The translations under genes and the position numbers were made by a program. A model generated the notes under the pieces. That model saw nothing but the letters and a program-made list of their open reading frames with translations. It was not told the DNA's origin and searched no databases. Positions 19,040-27,275 of a stretch of DNA of 64,000 nucleotides are shown one piece after another; position 1 is the first letter of the stretch, and every line of letters begins with the position of its first letter. The stretch is from an uncultured Psychrobacter sp. (GTDB lineage Bacteria; Pseudomonadota; Gammaproteobacteria; Pseudomonadales; Moraxellaceae). The stretch is from contig NZ_CANKZC010000002.1 in NCBI RefSeq assembly GCF_947488565.1, forward strand, positions 124,001-188,000. The letters run 5' to 3'.

Positions 19040-19981
19040 TTAATTAGTCGCCGCTTCTGTTTGCTCTTCTTCAGCAATCATAGCATTGGCATCGACGCCC
19101 TCTTCGTCCACGACAACGACTTTTTCAACACCGCCGGTGGTTGTCGCTTGTTGGGCTGCAGCGGTTGTGCTGGTACCAAAGTAGCTACCAGTGATCTGAT
19201 CATAGACACCATTAAACTTTAGCTCAGCCAACGCTTCATTGAACCTGGCAACTAGAGGATCACCTTTACGAAAGGCAATACCCATTGCATCTTCTTCAGT
19301 ACTAATCTCTTGACCTTTGACTTCATAGTCTTGACCAGCTTCAGTCTTTAACCAATCAATGCCAGTCACTTTATCTGACATCATCGCACGTACACGACCT
19401 GAAGTTAGGTCTAGATAGGCATTGTCTTGAGTGTCATAAAGCTTGATGTCAGCATCAGGGTATTCGTCTTGCAGGTACTGTGACGAGACCGTTGAGCGCT
19501 GCGAAGCTACAGGCTGCCCTTTTAGGTCAGCAACACTGATGTCATCGCCTTTTTTACCGATTAAGATAATACCAGTGTGAAAGTACGGATCCGTAAAATC
19601 TACCACTTCTTTACGCTCAGGTGTGATCGACATACCAGCGATAATCGCATCGAATTTTTGTGCATTGAGCCCAGGAATAAGGCCGTCCCAATCCTGAGAG
19701 ATTACCTCACACTCAGCTTGCATTTGCGCACATAACGCATCGACCAGTTCAATCTCATAACCGATAAGCTTGCCATCAGCATCTGTGTAGCTAAACGGCT
19801 TATAACTTGATTCGGTAGCGATTTTTACATTAATAGGCGCGTCAGAAACTGCTGTATCAGAGGCAGCGCTCTCTTCTGGTGCAGTACTATTGTTGCAGCC
19901 AGCCAGCATCAACATAGCAGCGCTAAGCGGTGCCAACCATTTGGCTTTATTTACGATTGATGATGTCATAGATATTGTCAT
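19040..19981 (-). CDS. Amino acid-binding lipoprotein, receptor copy 2
   Basis: A 313-residue family-3 binding lipoprotein (lipobox LAGC near residue 29). IATESSYKPFSYTDADGKLI, SQDWDGLIPGLNAQKFDAII and ASQRSTVSSQYLQDEYPDAD mark the LAO-type pocket. It differs from its neighbours by a C-terminal tail of about 45 residues that is rich in Thr, Ala, Val and acidic residues (VVVDEEGVDANAMIAEEEQ), absent from ordinary receptors. It lies 32 bp from copy 1 and 58 bp from copy 3, so the three form one transcript. Altered pocket residues suggest a different ligand preference. Confidence 0.82.
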   Translation of the reverse strand: MTISMTSSIVNKAKWLAPLSAAMLMLAGCNNSTAPEESAASDTAVSDAPINVKIATESSYKPFSYTDADGKLIGYEIELVDALCAQMQAECEVISQDWDGLIPGLNAQKFDAIIAGMSITPERKEVVDFTDPYFHTGIILIGKKGDDISVADLKGQPVASQRSTVSSQYLQDEYPDADIKLYDTQDNAYLDLTSGRVRAMMSDKVTGIDWLKTEAGQDYEVKGQEISTEEDAMGIAFRKGDPLVARFNEALAELKFNGVYDQITGSYFGTSTTAAAQQATTTGGVEKVVVVDEEGVDANAMIAEEEQTEAATN

Positions 19982-20013
19982 AATTGCTACTCTCTTATTT
20001 CTAAAATAGATTT

Positions 20014-20811
20014 TTATTGACCAAAGTTTTCTTGTTCAAGACGAGCAAGCTCACCGTTGCTGCGGATCTCACTCAACGCCTTATTGAAGTCATCTTTAAG
20101 AGAGTCGTTTTTACGTACAGCGATAGCAATATTGTCGTCATTATCTATCTCATCGCCAACAATACCAAAGCCTTCAGGGTTATCTGCTAACCACGATTTG
20201 GCAGATACTTTTTCGGCCAATACTGCATCACTACGACCAGATTTTAGGTCTAGGTAGGCATTATCATAGTTATCATATAATTGAACCGTATTACCGTCTT
20301 TACCTTCATAATTGTCCTGCAAATAAGCACCTGGAGTCGTTGAACGTTGACCGCCCAACGTCAGGTTTTGCATTGCCATTGGATCAAAACTGCCAGTCGT
20401 ATCGGTCAGCCATACCATGGTATTAGCAAAGTAAGGCTCAGTGAAATCGACCTTTTCTTGACGCTCGGGAGTAATCGACATACCTGCGACCACAGCATCA
20501 TACTTTTGAGCCAATAGACCTGGAATGATACCGTCCCAATCTTGCGCGACGATTTCACAGTTGGCTTGCATCTGCTCACACAAAGCATTGGCAACATCGA
20601 CATCAAATCCTGCCAAGCTACCGTCAGCATTAGTATAGTTAAAAGGAGGGTAAGCGCCCTCAGTTGCGATACGAATCGTCTTACCAGCCGCGTCCGCTGC
20701 CGGTGCATCAGCGTTAGTATCAGCGGCCTCGTTGGCAGGTTGACTACAGGCACTAAGTGCAATGGCCGCGGTGATGGTCATTGATGACCACAATAGGCGA
20801 GAGTTCGACAT
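20014..20811 (-). CDS. Amino acid-binding lipoprotein, receptor copy 1
   Basis: About 265 residues, first in the receptor operon. The signal sequence ends in LSAC near residue 22, then an Asn/Ala/Asp linker and a family-3 domain: IATEGAYPPFNYTNADGSLA, VAQDWDGIIPGLLAQKYDAV and GGQRSTTPGAYLQDNYEGKD. The frame is open 37 codons further upstream, but GAGGA 7 nt before the ATG at 20811 and the position of the signal peptide fix the start there (ATG at 20814 is the near alternative). The HisJ/ArtJ-type fold predicts binding of a basic amino acid. Confidence 0.83.
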   Translation of the reverse strand: MSNSRLLWSSMTITAAIALSACSQPANEAADTNADAPAADAAGKTIRIATEGAYPPFNYTNADGSLAGFDVDVANALCEQMQANCEIVAQDWDGIIPGLLAQKYDAVVAGMSITPERQEKVDFTEPYFANTMVWLTDTTGSFDPMAMQNLTLGGQRSTTPGAYLQDNYEGKDGNTVQLYDNYDNAYLDLKSGRSDAVLAEKVSAKSWLADNPEGFGIVGDEIDNDDNIAIAVRKNDSLKDDFNKALSEIRSNGELARLEQENFGQ

Positions 20812-20922
20812 CATACGTTCCTCATTTTTTAATAAAATTTTGATAAAGATTTGTGCAGTTTTAACGTCTGACATCCTTGCCAGATGTAAATACAATAACA
20901 AGTATTGACATTTTATGGACAA

Positions 20923-20985
20923 CTCGATAATACCTCACTCAAATATCAAAAACAAACGTTTTGCATATTGACTGTTATTATCGAG
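20923..20985 (-). promoter_or_regulatory. Promoter of the receptor operon inside a widely spaced 10-bp dyad
   Basis: On the minus strand TTGTTT (20955-20950), a 17-bp spacer and TATTAT (20932-20927). CTCGATAATA (20923-20932) covers the -10, and its exact reverse complement TATTATCGAG lies at 20976-20985, upstream of the -35. The arm centres are 53 bp apart, about five helical turns, an arrangement used by looping repressors. No regulator is identified. The remaining gap to 21162 shows nothing I can name. Confidence 0.5.
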
Positions 20986-21162
20986 CAATAAAGCATCAAA
21001 TGAGGATAAAATACATGCCTGATGTTCGTTTGACATCGCCACTATCTAACACTGTCAGAATGACAACATCAAATAGTGGTCAGGTGATTGATTGTCTGAA
21101 AAGTTAAGACATAAGGTTAAAAAATAGCGTGATGGATAATAGATGATGGGTATTTTTAATAA

Positions 21163-21960
21163 TTAATTTTGATTGTGCGATGCCATAAACTCTTTGACTC
21201 GCTCTGAGGTAGGGTTGTCAAATACTTGCTCAGGTGTGCCTATCTCTTCAATCACACCTTGATGCAAAAACACCACTTTGTTTGAAACTTCACGAGCAAA
21301 GCGCATCTCATGGGTGACAATTAACATTGTACGCCCCTCCTCTGCTAAGTCGCGCATAACAGTCAGCACTTCATTGACCAGCTCAGGATCAAGTGCAGAA
21401 GTCGGCTCATCAAATAATAATACACGCGGCTGCATCGCAAGTGCACGAGCGATCGCAACCCGTTGACGCTGACCGCCGGATAAGTTGGCAGGATAAGCGT
21501 CTTTTTTGTCAAGCAAACCAACTTTATCTAGCAGTTTTTCTGCATCGATAATGGCCTGCTCTTTTTTGATTTTTAATACCTGTGTTGGCCCTTCGATGAT
21601 GTTTTGAAGGATGGTCTTATGCGGCCATAAATTAAAGTTTTGAAAAACAAAACCCACACGAGCCCGTAAGCTATCAAGCTGTTTATTATCTACCGCCTGC
21701 ATCTCGCCTGACTTGGTTGGCTTTAGCATAAGCGCTTCATTACCAATGCTTATATGCCCTTGTGTTGGTTTTTCAAGTAGATTAATACATCGTAGTAAAG
21801 TCGATTTACCAGAGCCAGAAGATCCTAAGATAGAGATCACATCACCATCATAGGCAGTCAACGATACACCTTTGAGCACAGCCAATGAGCCGAAGCTTTT
21901 ATGAAGATCTTGTAACTCTAAGGCAATAGGGCGAGTCGAGTTTGCGGCAGTCTCAAGCAT
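21163..21960 (-). CDS. Amino acid ABC transporter ATP-binding protein (ArtP/HisP-like)
   Basis: About 265 residues. Walker [10 protein letters not shown] is near residue 50, the signature [15 protein letters not shown] near residue 158, Walker [14 protein letters not shown] next, and the switch [11 protein letters not shown] near residue 210. Its place upstream of three receptors and two permeases makes it the motor of that transporter. The start is uncertain: ATG at 21960 is given, but the frame opens earlier at a TTG (21978) and neither has a well-placed ribosome site. It is separated from the receptor operon by 351 bp, so the system is split into three transcription units. Confidence 0.82.
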   Translation of the reverse strand: MLETAANSTRPIALELQDLHKSFGSLAVLKGVSLTAYDGDVISILGSSGSGKSTLLRCINLLEKPTQGHISIGNEALMLKPTKSGEMQAVDNKQLDSLRARVGFVFQNFNLWPHKTILQNIIEGPTQVLKIKKEQAIIDAEKLLDKVGLLDKKDAYPANLSGGQRQRVAIARALAMQPRVLLFDEPTSALDPELVNEVLTVMRDLAEEGRTMLIVTHEMRFAREVSNKVVFLHQGVIEEIGTPEQVFDNPTSERVKEFMASHNQN

Positions 21961-22294
21961 GGGTCGGTAGATTTCCAATAAAAATAAATAAAGGGAGAAG
22001 CGTAATAATGACTTAAAATGATGCTAATAAGTTTTATAGGGCGTTTGCGCCACATTGTCGCCTAAAACAAGACCAAAAGGCAAACTTTCTATCTATTTTT
22101 TGTGCTTGATACCTCTTGCTTCTTTACCCTTTTTTCCACAAAAACAGCTCAGACAGCGTTAGCACATCTGAGCTTACCTATAATGTTACTGTTTTTATAT
22201 AAAACTGGTAATAGTCAGCTTAAATGATAGTCAGTTTATAGGCTTATCAACAGCCAGTCTGTAAGCTTATTAATAGTAATTTAAGAGATTAAAA
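21961..22294. other. Gene-free stretch between artP-like gene and acidic lipoprotein gene
   Basis: AT-rich, with no reading frame of note. It holds the terminator at 22138-22175. The remainder presumably carries the promoter of the ATPase gene, but no convincing -35/-10 pair was found. Confidence 0.5.
22138..22175 (-). terminator. Probable intrinsic terminator after acidic lipoprotein gene
   Basis: On the minus strand AGCTCAGA and TCTGAGCT form an 8-bp stem with a 13-nt loop, followed by GTTTTTG. It lies about 120 bp past the stop, so the transcript has a long 3' tail. Confidence 0.55.
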
Positions 22295-22651
22295 TTAGTA
22301 GGTTGATACATGCTCTTCTGATTCGCTACCGTCTAATATCTCAGCGTCGTCCGTCACTTCAGACTCATCAACCGTAGCAACGGCGACATCATCATTCACC
22401 ATAGGATCATCAGAGATATCTGCACTGTTGACTCCTTCTGTGACTTGCTCGACATCATCAACACTAGTAGCATCTTGCTCTACTTCTACTTGCGCATCCA
22501 TAGCTGTTTCGTCTTCACTCATAGGTGCTTCTTTATCTGCACAAGCACCCAATGTTAAAGCCGCTGCTGCTAAAGAAGCGTAAAGCCACTTTTTATGCAT
22601 AGGTTTGTGAGTGGTCGTATCTGAGGTAGTCATATCTTTAATAGTATTCAT
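22295..22651 (-). CDS. Small acidic lipoprotein, function unknown
   Basis: About 118 residues. After a short polar N-terminus, KKWLYASLAAAALTLGACAD is a lipoprotein signal with lipobox LGAC near residue 38. The mature part is almost entirely Asp, Glu, Val, Ser and Thr with repeated V-x-D-x-x-E-V patterns and no predicted globular core. I recognise no family. The ATG at 22651 is chosen because GGAG is 7 nt upstream. It is divergent from proA across a 452-bp gap. It may be an envelope-associated polyanionic or disordered protein, but that is only inference. Confidence 0.65.
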   Translation of the reverse strand: MNTIKDMTTSDTTTHKPMHKKWLYASLAAAALTLGACADKEAPMSEDETAMDAQVEVEQDATSVDDVEQVTEGVNSADISDDPMVNDDVAVATVDESEVTDDAEILDGSESEEHVSTY

Positions 22652-23103
22652 CTGAACTCTCCGTCGCTTAATAGGCATAATGGGATAAAAAAATTTTCTA
22701 AACCCACTTAATGGATATTGAGTTTAGGGAATGTCTGGTTATTTAGTACTCAACTATACTGATAACTGTTTGTCACTACCTTAGTATTTACAGCACAGTT
22801 ATGTTAAAAGTGCGTAACCGCGTACGTATTAAGTTTTTTATATGATTATTTTGAGTTAACAGACTTACGAATAGACAATATTTTGATTTAAATCTTATAT
22901 TTATAAAGGCTGGCAAAGGCATTGTAAGTGACAAAAATTGCTGAGTAAAAGCAGATACTGTTCACAAATTCATCTTTACTATCGATGGTAACTCCTCTAT
23001 GTTAAATAGCATCAAGTTGTGAAGGCGAAAAAACGTAAATTCTCGCCAATGACAACCTCTTATTAGTGAAAAACTCTCATCTACACACACAAGGAACCTT
23101 TCT
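22652..23103. other. Divergent intergenic region between lipoprotein gene and proA
   Basis: No coding sequence. An AAGGAA ribosome site sits just before proA. Promoters for both genes must lie here; no candidate was clear enough to place. Confidence 0.5.
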
Positions 23104-24405
23104 ATGAGTCAATCAAATACCGCAGATGTCGCTACTTACATGCAACAAGTCGGCAAACAAGCTCGTACAGCGTCGCGTACGCTTGCCGCTGCCAATACTG
23201 GCGATAAAAATTCAGCATTGATAGCGATTCATGATGTATTAGTTGATAACAAACAAGATATTTTATCTGCTAACAAAATCGATATGGATAATGGTCAAAA
23301 AAACGACCTTGAAGCAGCACTTTTAGATCGCTTAGAGCTCAACGAAGATCGCTTTGAGGGCATGCTTCAAGGTCTAAAAGATGTCGCAGCCCTACCTGAT
23401 CCTATCGGCGAGGTCACCGATATGACCTATCGCCCATCTGGTATTCACTTAGGTAAAATGCGCGTGCCACTTGGCGTTGTTGGCATGATTTATGAGTCAC
23501 GCCCAAACGTTACTTTAGAAGCTGCTTCATTGGCCCTAAAATCAGGTAACGCCATTATTCTACGCGGCGGCTCTGAAGCCTTTGAATCCAATCAAGCAAT
23601 CGCTAAATGTATCCACCAAGGCCTAAAAAAAGCGGGCCTCTCTGAGCATAGCGTACAAGTACTGCAAACCACAGATCGCGCTGCCGTTGGCGAGCTTATT
23701 ACTATGACAGAATACGTCGATGTCATTGTACCGCGTGGCGGCAAAGGCTTGATTGCTCGTATTAGTAATGATGCCAAAGTACCTGTCATCAAACACTTAG
23801 ATGGTAATTGCCATACCTTTATCGATAGCGACGCTGATTCAAAAATCGCCATCGATGTCAGCGTCAATGCAAAAACCCATCGCTATGGCACATGCAACAC
23901 GATGGAGACGTTATTGCTCGATGACACGATTGCAGATGAGCTATTACCAAAGATTGCTGAAGCTATCGTGCAAGCTGATGACGCCATGCAACTACGTCTC
24001 GATGACAAGGCGCAAGCTCTCTTAAAGGACAATGCCAAGCTTGAGGGTCATCTATCGTCTGCAACCGATGAGGACTGGGATACCGAATATCTAGCGCCTA
24101 TCTTAGCGATTAAAATCGTGGCAGGCATCGATGAAGCCATTGAACATATCAACACCCATGGCAGCCATCATACCGATGTCATCATTACTGATAACTATAC
24201 TAAGTCGCAGCGCTTTATTCGTGAAGTGGATTCAGCAAGTGTCATGATTAATGCTTCTAGTCGTTTCGCAGATGGTTTTGAGTATGGCTTGGGCGCAGAG
24301 ATTGGCATTTCAACCGATAAGATTCACGCGCGTGGCCCGGTAGGACTCGAAGGCCTAACCTCACAGAAGTGGATCGTCTATGGACATGGTGAGACACGTG
24401 CTTAA
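23104..24405 (+). CDS. proA: Glutamate-5-semialdehyde dehydrogenase (gamma-glutamyl phosphate reductase)
   Basis: A 433-residue NADPH-dependent reductase, second step of proline synthesis from glutamate, cytoplasmic. Signatures are [20 protein letters not shown] near residue 124, [12 protein letters not shown] near residue 152, [11 protein letters not shown] near residue 208, and the catalytic-Cys segment [13 protein letters not shown] near residue 265. The C-terminus [13 protein letters not shown] is typical. It is slightly longer than the E. coli enzyme (417). No proB is adjacent. A strong AAGGAA site precedes the ATG and a terminator follows, so it is a single-gene unit. Confidence 0.95.
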   Translation: MSQSNTADVATYMQQVGKQARTASRTLAAANTGDKNSALIAIHDVLVDNKQDILSANKIDMDNGQKNDLEAALLDRLELNEDRFEGMLQGLKDVAALPDPIGEVTDMTYRPSGIHLGKMRVPLGVVGMIYESRPNVTLEAASLALKSGNAIILRGGSEAFESNQAIAKCIHQGLKKAGLSEHSVQVLQTTDRAAVGELITMTEYVDVIVPRGGKGLIARISNDAKVPVIKHLDGNCHTFIDSDADSKIAIDVSVNAKTHRYGTCNTMETLLLDDTIADELLPKIAEAIVQADDAMQLRLDDKAQALLKDNAKLEGHLSSATDEDWDTEYLAPILAIKIVAGIDEAIEHINTHGSHHTDVIITDNYTKSQRFIREVDSASVMINASSRFADGFEYGLGAEIGISTDKIHARGPVGLEGLTSQKWIVYGHGETRA

Positions 24406-24474
24406 CTTGTTGTCTCTTGTTAATTTTTACTCCTTAACCTACCACTTATGACCTAACCTCAAGTATAATCCACA

Positions 24475-24507
24475 AAAAACGTCAGCCCCATTGCTGGCGT
24501 TTTTTTA
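24475..24507 (+). terminator. Intrinsic terminator after proA
   Basis: ACGTCAGC (24479-24486) and GCTGGCGT (24493-24500) with one G-U pair and a 6-nt loop, followed by a run of seven T. Confidence 0.85.
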
Positions 24508-24606
24508 TTGAGGGTAAATGGGTCATAAAAATTCGCTTTCTCAATGAAAACCATGATAAAGATCAGGTTGCAACATAACGAAAACATTATATAGGAACAT
24601 GATCTC

Positions 24607-24864
24607 ATGCAAAGTGGCAAAATCAAGCACTATAGCTCAGATAAAGGCTATGGCTTTATCGATGTTGATGAGCAAAATGAAGAGGTCTTCTTCCATGTCA
24701 GTAACGTCAGGTTGTCGCAGCCAATCACTGTAGGTCAACGAGTCTATTTTAATAGCGAACGTAACCATAAAGATCAATTGCGAGCAACTGAGGTTACGGA
24801 TGCTTCGTTGAGTATCGAAGAGAGTTCCGCCAAAGTAAATCACGCCTCAATACGTTCAAACTAA
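24607..24864 (+). CDS. Cold-shock-domain protein, in frame with the downstream RNase
   Basis: 85 residues with a complete cold-shock domain: GKIKHYSSDKGYGFIDVD contains RNP1 and EEVFFHVS contains RNP2. The domain binds single-stranded nucleic acid. It differs from CspA-type proteins in lacking the usual length and acidic surface, and carries a short polar tail after residue 70. The TAA at 24862 is in the same frame as the RNase gene that follows, with no other stop between them. GGAAC lies about 10 nt before the ATG. It probably belongs functionally with the RNase and barstar genes. Confidence 0.88.
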   Translation: MQSGKIKHYSSDKGYGFIDVDEQNEEVFFHVSNVRLSQPITVGQRVYFNSERNHKDQLRATEVTDASLSIEESSAKVNHASIRSN

Positions 24865-24897
24865 AGTTATCAGAACGGCAGTCAGAGACTATGTGAC

Positions 24898-25374
24898 GTG
24901 AATAGCCGTGACGTGAATAGCCGTAACAATAATAGTAACTCTAATAGGCAGAACAAAAAAAGCTGGAAATCGACTGCTCTTAGCGTACTTGTTCTTATTG
25001 CCATCATATTCTTTGGCTATACAGAATTAAAGCCGGCGTTACTCGGTGATGCTCCATCTAATACTACGTCAACCTCTTCTTATGTTGAGATAGAGACAAA
25101 CGCTGTCACTGGCGACCCTCAGATAGACCAAACAGTCGCGCTGATTCAACAAGGTGGGCCTTTTCCATATCCGAATAAAGACGGTACTACCTTTTATAAC
25201 CGTGAAGGCAGACTGCCTGCCCAGTCCCAAGGCTACTACCGCGAGTACACCGTACCTACGCCTGGGGTGTCTCATCGAGGAGCGCGGCGTATTGTCACTG
25301 GTGGCAATCCTCCTACCGTCTATTATTTGACCATAGATCATTACGATAGCTTTCGAAAGCTTAAGGTAAACTGA
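24898..25374 (+). CDS. Guanyl-specific ribonuclease (RNase Sa/N1/T1 family) with N-terminal membrane anchor
   Basis: About 158 residues from a GTG. A Ser/Asn/Arg-rich N-terminus leads to a single hydrophobic helix (residues 27-40, STALSVLVLIAIIFFG), then a linker and a microbial RNase domain. GGPFPYPNKDGTTFYNREGR and GYYREYTVPTPG align with RNase Sa, and the catalytic trio is present as E116, R131 and H148. The enzyme cleaves RNA 3' of guanosine. No ATG and no clear ribosome site precede the frame; a 15-bp duplication (TGACGTGAATAGCCG twice) supplies two GTG codons. The barstar gene begins 1 bp after its stop, presumably to neutralise it. Export across, or anchoring in, the inner membrane is inferred. 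Confidence 0.82.
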   Translation: MNSRDVNSRNNNSNSNRQNKKSWKSTALSVLVLIAIIFFGYTELKPALLGDAPSNTTSTSSYVEIETNAVTGDPQIDQTVALIQQGGPFPYPNKDGTTFYNREGRLPAQSQGYYREYTVPTPGVSHRGARRIVTGGNPPTVYYLTIDHYDSFRKLKVN

Positions 25375-25375
25375 T

Positions 25376-25720
25376 ATGAGCCAAGCCATTTATTTTGTTG
25401 ATCAAAGCAATGCAGCACTAAGTGACAGCATTCCTAAACAGGCTGTTAGTATCTCAATCGGTAAAACGCTTGATAAAAACACCCTTTTGACCAGCTTAGC
25501 CAAGGCATGCAATTTTCCTAGCTACTTTGCTCATAACTGGGACAGTGCGTGGGATTGTTTGACAGACAGTAAAGTTGCATATCTAGCGCTTAATTTGGCT
25601 GCGGTAGAGAACATAAACACTGAGGACTTTAACGTTTTTAAAGGCATTATTGAAGATGCCTATAAGGACTTCGGCAAGCCGCAACTTTGGGTGACTATGC
25701 CGACAAGAGACAAGGATTAG
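25376..25720 (+). CDS. Barstar-family ribonuclease inhibitor
   Basis: 114 residues. The segment FPSYFAHNWDSAWDCLTD near residue 45 is the barstar inhibitory helix signature (cf. the Asp and Trp residues that plug the barnase active site). In the family it binds cytoplasmic RNase with very high affinity. It starts 1 bp after the RNase stop, with AAGGT upstream overlapping the RNase end, so it is translationally coupled. This is an RNase-inhibitor pair; the RNase is of the Sa/T1 fold, which barstar is known to inhibit as well as barnase. Confidence 0.9.
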   Translation: MSQAIYFVDQSNAALSDSIPKQAVSISIGKTLDKNTLLTSLAKACNFPSYFAHNWDSAWDCLTDSKVAYLALNLAAVENINTEDFNVFKGIIEDAYKDFGKPQLWVTMPTRDKD

Positions 25721-25737
25721 TCGCTAATTATCACGAG

Positions 25738-25779
25738 ACCTAAATTTGAGATAAATATAATTTTGTTTCAAATTTGGGT
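25738..25779 (+). terminator. Possible weak terminator after barstar gene
   Basis: ACCTAAATTTGA-type arm at 25738-25750 pairs with the arm at 25767-25779 through about 12 bp including G-U pairs; the loop is about 16 nt and the tail TTAATTTATA is only partly T-rich. Confidence 0.35.
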
Positions 25780-25808
25780 TAATTTATATTTAGAGAAAGG
25801 ATTGAAGT

Positions 25809-27083
25809 ATGGAAATTACTTTAAATGGCTATTACACCTTGATACTAGCCACTTTAGTACTACTGCTAGGGCGGTTTTTGGTTAAAAATATCAAGTTTTT
25901 AGAAAACTTTAATATTCCAGAACCAGTTGCAGGTGGTTTGGTCGCTGCAGTCGTTGTTTATATATTAAATATATTTTGGGGATTTAGCTTTAACTTTCAC
26001 CAAGGATTGCAAACGGCGACCATGCTGATGTTCTTTGCCTCTATCGGTCTGAGCGCTGACTTTAGTAAGCTTAAAGCAGGTGGTACGCCGTTATTGATTT
26101 TCACCATTGTGGTGTCCGTTTTTATTATCTTGCAAGACATCGTCGGCGTTGCGATGGCAAGCGCTCTTGGACTTGACCCTCTACTTGGGCTGGTCACCGG
26201 TTCTATCGCGCTGACTGGTGGACATGGAACGGCCGGTGCTTGGGGCATTACTTTAGAGGAGCAATATGGCGTGGTCGGTGCAACGACTCTAGGTATCGCT
26301 GTTGCAACTTACGGCTTGGTCGCAGGCGGCGTAGTCGGTGGGCCTGTGGCTCGTCGGTTGATTCAAAGGCTTGGTATAGAGCCAACTCCCTACAATCAAA
26401 GTCCAAGTGATATCGAAAAGGTAACAGGCGCGCAGTCACTATATAGTACCAAGCACGACGAAGACGACATCTTAAATGACAAAGAAATCTTTGAAAGACC
26501 TGACCACATTCGTCTTATTACTGCGTCCTCTACTATCGAAACTTTGGCACTGTTCGCCGGTGCGTTGGCGTTTGCAGAGACCATGACATTGGTTGCAGCT
26601 GATACGTGGTTTGAGTTGCCTACCTTCGTTTGGGCGCTGGCAGGCGGTGTGATTATTCGCAACGTACTAACGATATTTTTTAACTTTGAGATGTTTGACC
26701 GTGCCATTGATGTATTAGGTAACGCCTCTTTGAGCCTGTTTTTGGCCATGGCATTGTTGTCACTAAAACTATGGCAGCTGACTGACTTAGCAGGTCCTGT
26801 ACTGGTTATCTTAATCGTACAAACGGTGATTATGATTATCTATGTGTACCTAGTCACCTTTAAGATAATGGGCAAAAACTACGATGCCGCTGTCTTATCA
26901 GCAGGACATTGTGGTTTTGGTATGGGGGCAACGCCGACTGCGATTGCCAATATGCAGGCGGTCACCGATCGCTACCTACCTTCGTATAAGGCGTTTTTGA
27001 TTGTGCCGATGGTTGGTGCCTTCTTTGTCGATATTGTCAACGCCACGGTATTGCAGATATTCGTTAATTTACCGTTTATGTAG
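25809..27083 (+). CDS. gltS: Sodium/glutamate symporter
   Basis: A 424-residue inner-membrane carrier of the ESS family. It has about ten hydrophobic segments and the two re-entrant-loop signatures: ALTGGHGTAGAWG near residue 137 and SAGHCGFGMGATPTAIANMQ near residue 365. N-terminal NIPEPVAGGLVAA is also typical. It couples Na+ entry to glutamate uptake. AAAGGA precedes the ATG and a terminator follows. It gives the cell a second glutamate route besides the gltIJKL ABC system. A central hydrophilic loop of about 45 residues is longer than in E. coli GltS. Confidence 0.93.
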   Translation: MEITLNGYYTLILATLVLLLGRFLVKNIKFLENFNIPEPVAGGLVAAVVVYILNIFWGFSFNFHQGLQTATMLMFFASIGLSADFSKLKAGGTPLLIFTIVVSVFIILQDIVGVAMASALGLDPLLGLVTGSIALTGGHGTAGAWGITLEEQYGVVGATTLGIAVATYGLVAGGVVGGPVARRLIQRLGIEPTPYNQSPSDIEKVTGAQSLYSTKHDEDDILNDKEIFERPDHIRLITASSTIETLALFAGALAFAETMTLVAADTWFELPTFVWALAGGVIIRNVLTIFFNFEMFDRAIDVLGNASLSLFLAMALLSLKLWQLTDLAGPVLVILIVQTVIMIIYVYLVTFKIMGKNYDAAVLSAGHCGFGMGATPTAIANMQAVTDRYLPSYKAFLIVPMVGAFFVDIVNATVLQIFVNLPFM

Positions 27084-27118
27084 AAACAAGACTTTTTAGA
27101 CCAGTTTTAGTAATAATT

Positions 27119-27154
27119 AAAGCCCCAACTACACTTCGGTTAGTTGGGGTTTTT
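27119..27154 (+). terminator. Intrinsic terminator after gltS
   Basis: CCCCAACT (27123-27130) and AGTTGGGG (27142-27149) with a loop containing CTTCGG, followed by TTTTT. Confidence 0.88.
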
Positions 27155-27275
27155 GGTTGGCGTGTTTACTGATCTCATAGATTAAAGAACAAACCTTGCG
27201 TTTTGTTACGCAACTTCTAATGACACCAAAACCATAAGCCGTTATCAATGGTGTATAAAAATATTGAGGTAAATT

